From Treponema sp. (GTDB lineage: Bacteria > Spirochaetota > Spirochaetia > Treponematales > Breznakiellaceae), in the NCBI GenBank assembly GCA_031288005.1, contig JAITSE010000089.1, forward strand, positions 1 through 9,365: DNA of 9,365 bases, read 5' to 3'. Below are positions 8,234 to 9,365 of this stretch, in pieces; positions within the stretch are counted from its first letter, which is position 1; each line of letters opens with the position of its first letter. Under the pieces are notes generated by a model. That model made no database searches, was not told where the DNA came from, and saw only the letters and a program-made list of their open reading frames with translations. The translations under genes and the position numbers were made by a program.

Positions 8234-8275
8234 CGGACTAAAGTCCGCGTACTAAAGTCCGCGGATTAATATCCG
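8234..8275 (-). repeat. Three back-to-back 14-bp palindromes in the pnrA leader
   Basis: On the plus strand the units are CGGACTAAAGTCCG (8234-8247), CGTACTAAAGTCCG (8248-8261) and CGGATTAATATCCG (8262-8275), with no spacer between them. Units one and three have perfect 5-bp arms around a 4-base centre; the middle unit has one arm mismatch. They lie between the predicted transcription start (near 8285) and the ribosome binding site, ending ten bases before GGAGG. In the mRNA each could fold as a small hairpin with a UUUA or AUUA loop. They could affect mRNA stability or translation, or be DNA-level sites; the sequence does not decide. Confidence 0.85.
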
Positions 8276-8291
8276 GCCTTGATTCCCGCTC

Positions 8292-8320
8292 AGCATATAC
8301 CGGGATTTTTGGATTTTCAA
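8292..8320 (-). promoter_or_regulatory. Sigma70-like promoter of the nucleoside transporter operon
   Basis: On the minus strand TTGAAA (8315-8320) is followed after exactly 17 bases by TATGCT (8292-8297), matching 5 of 6 and 4 of 6 consensus bases. Transcription would begin near 8285, giving a leader of about 73 bases before the pnrA ATG. Placement between two genes of the same strand and upstream of the first operon gene supports the call. Confidence 0.6.
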
Positions 8321-8340
8321 GTGCAATGTTTTCTAATTAC

Positions 8341-8385
8341 TTTTTTTAACTGGCTTTTTTAAATGTTTTTTCTAATAGTTTTTTT
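8341..8385 (-). promoter_or_regulatory. A-tract cluster upstream of the pnrA promoter, possible UP element or curved DNA
   Basis: Four runs of 6-7 A on the minus strand (T on the plus strand) occur at 8341-8347, 8355-8360, 8366-8371 and 8379-8385. Their centres are about 11 to 13.5 bp apart, roughly but not exactly one per helical turn. They lie about 20 to 65 bp upstream of the -35 box in otherwise AT-rich DNA. Such tracts can bend DNA or contact the RNA polymerase alpha subunit. They could equally be plain AT-rich spacer after the upstream gene. Confidence 0.4.
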
Positions 8386-8401
8386 AATACACACTCCTTC
8401 T

Positions 8402-9109
8402 TTATGTAATAATCGCCGACACGACAGGACCCCAGTTGCCGGTTTGGCCTTTCTGGTTTTCGTAGCGGGCGCAGAAATAGGCGGTCATGCCGGCTTCGTG
8501 GGCCTCGAAGCTGATATGCTCTTTTTTGCGGCGCGTGAAGCGGCAGTGCAGAAGCTCATCGCCGGATTTTGGCTCGGCCATGAGGTAGTGCCTGGGCCCG
8601 GCGGCCTGTTCCAGGGTGGCGCCGCCCGGGGGCATGACGCCAAGGTACAGGGCGGAGCCGTAATCGCCGCGCTGGTCGGGCGGCTCCGTGCCGGGCATGG
8701 GCGCGATGTGAACCACCAGCACGTGAGGCCCGCCCGTATAGCCCAGGCCGAGCCCGGGCTGGCCCGCGGGGGGCGGCACCGGCGTGCTTGTCGTGTCAGG
8801 CAGGTCAAGCAGCAGGGCCGCTAAGTCAGCTTCCGTGAGGGGCGGCATCAAGAGGTAGTGCTTCTTTATGAAGCGGGCCTCGGTCTCCATGTCTTTGAAC
8901 GCCGCGTTGCACAGGGCCACTTCCACGGGGCTGCGGTCCCCGCTTTTCACCTTGTCCAGAATTGTTTCCGCGGCCTCCGCGTCAGCCGCGAGTTGATTGA
9001 TGCGCGCCAGGGGGATGCCCCAGCCCTGTCCTTTGACCTTGAAGACGGCGTTCCATGTTTTCACCATGTGAAGCTGCCCATCCCGCGTCGTAGGATACCA
9101 GTCTCCCAT
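8402..9109 (-). CDS. Two-domain hypothetical protein with C-terminal Ig/FN3-like segment
   Basis: The function is not known. The 235-residue protein has no signal peptide or membrane segment. Residues 1-100 look mainly helical (LARINQLAADAEAAETILDKV and AALCNAAFKDMETEARFIKKHYL-like pattern). Residues about 100-125 form a linker rich in Pro and Gly (TTSTPVPPPAGQPGLG), and the rest looks like a beta-sandwich ending in TAYFCARYENQKGQTGNWGPVVSAIIT. The pattern of an aromatic pair, then ENxKGxxGxWGP and a SAII end, resembles uncharacterised proteins I associate with treponemes and Bacteroidetes; this is memory of a pattern, not a database result. AAGGAG lies six bases before the ATG, and a TATAAT box lies further upstream, so it is probably transcribed on its own. 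It is bracketed by palindrome-rich non-coding DNA on both sides. No clear terminator follows it. Confidence 0.8.
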   Translation of the reverse strand: MGDWYPTTRDGQLHMVKTWNAVFKVKGQGWGIPLARINQLAADAEAAETILDKVKSGDRSPVEVALCNAAFKDMETEARFIKKHYLLMPPLTEADLAALLLDLPDTTSTPVPPPAGQPGLGLGYTGGPHVLVVHIAPMPGTEPPDQRGDYGSALYLGVMPPGGATLEQAAGPRHYLMAEPKSGDELLHCRFTRRKKEHISFEAHEAGMTAYFCARYENQKGQTGNWGPVVSAIIT

Positions 9110-9157
9110 AAAATTCTCCTTAAAATTGATTGATATTAATAAACGCAGGGTGATTTT

Positions 9158-9163
9158 ATTATA
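9158..9163 (-). promoter_or_regulatory. Candidate -10 box for the hypothetical gene
   Basis: A perfect TATAAT on the minus strand lies about 50 bp before the ATG at 9109. The region at the proper -35 distance does not match TTGACA; a TTGAAA is present but only 12 bases from the -10. The surrounding DNA is AT-rich, so a chance match is possible. Confidence 0.4.
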
Positions 9164-9210
9164 TTCTGTCTGTTATTTCAAGGGATTGAAGTTATATTCC
9201 TGGAAGAAGC

Positions 9211-9359
9211 CGGGCCGCAGGCCCGGGCCGTGTTCCTGAGACCCATGCAAGCCTGCGGCTTGCTTAGGAGTTTTGAGACCTGGAACTAAAGTTCCTAGGG
9301 GTCTCAAAACTCCCCGGATTTATTCCGGAGGGTCAGACCCCAAGGAACCCGCAGGGTTC
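9211..9359. repeat. Dense array of short, varied palindromes
   Basis: This stretch has no gene and is packed with palindromes: CGGGCC-GCA-GGCCCG (9211-9225), GCAAGCC-TGC-GGCTTGC (9247-9263), GGAAC-TAAA-GTTCC (9282-9295) inside a longer inverted repeat, CCGGA-TTTAT-TCCGG (9314-9328), GGGTC-A-GACCC (9330-9340) and GAACCC-GCA-GGGTTC (9345-9359). Three share the centre CCGCAGG (one on the opposite strand) while their arms differ yet remain complementary. The array may continue past the right edge. It may be a family of REP-like or MITE-derived elements; no transposase is visible. Confidence 0.85.
9267..9313. repeat. 14-bp-arm inverted repeat enclosing a smaller palindrome
   Basis: GGAGTTTTGAGACC (9267-9280) and GGTCTCAAAACTCC (9300-9313) are perfect reverse complements. 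The 19-base centre contains the palindrome GGAACTAAAGTTCC (9282-9295). The whole could fold as a long hairpin on either strand. TGAGACC, the inner end of the left arm, also occurs at 9237-9243. No T-run follows on either strand, so an intrinsic terminator is not supported. Confidence 0.85.
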
Positions 9360-9365
9360 TACTAA

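Noticed and set aside
8363..8824. Plus-strand open frames opposite the hypothetical gene (also 8858-9133)
   Set aside because: The minus-strand frame has a good ribosome binding site and a familiar protein pattern; the plus-strand frames have neither.
9211..9365. CRISPR array
   Set aside because: The repeats are short palindromes of differing sequence without regular spacing or spacers, and no cas gene is visible.

Overview
The window looks like chromosomal DNA from a relatively GC-rich spirochaete, most likely a Treponema of the insect-gut type. The reasons are a purine-nucleoside ABC operon of the PnrA/BmpA kind with treponeme-like gene content, a secreted LamG/FN3 protein, and a two-domain hypothetical protein of a kind I associate with treponemes and Bacteroidetes. 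Most coding DNA is clearly above 50% GC, unlike the oral or syphilis treponemes with lower GC. The genus is inferred from protein resemblance only; no rRNA or tRNA is present.

Layout. Positions 2-1465 (+) hold the 3' part of an N6-adenine DNA methyltransferase gene that runs off the left edge. Its central part is strikingly AT-rich compared with both ends. A convergent intergenic gap (1466-1658) holds an 18-bp dyad and a possible terminator. All other genes are on the minus strand. Read in transcription order from the right they are: a two-domain hypothetical protein (9109-8402); a nucleoside ABC transporter operon of lipoprotein receptor, double ATPase and two permeases (8212-3461; pnrA, pnrC, pnrD, pnrE); and a secreted LamG/FN3 protein (3362-1659).

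The transporter genes form a tight unit. There are 54 bp between receptor and ATPase, an 8-bp overlap between ATPase and first permease, and a 4-bp ATGA overlap between the permeases. A good sigma70-like promoter (TTGAAA-17-TATGCT) with A-tracts upstream precedes pnrA. The leader between the predicted start of transcription and the ribosome binding site contains three back-to-back 14-bp palindromes. The receptor should capture nucleosides at the outer face of the inner membrane, the two permeases form the channel, and the ATPase drives import.

The most unusual material is non-coding. The last 150 bp (9211-9359) are packed with short palindromes whose arms differ while the central bases recur. 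Two of these palindrome types also occur in the pnrA leader, so related palindromes bracket the hypothetical gene. I see no CRISPR array, transposase, integrase or RNA gene.
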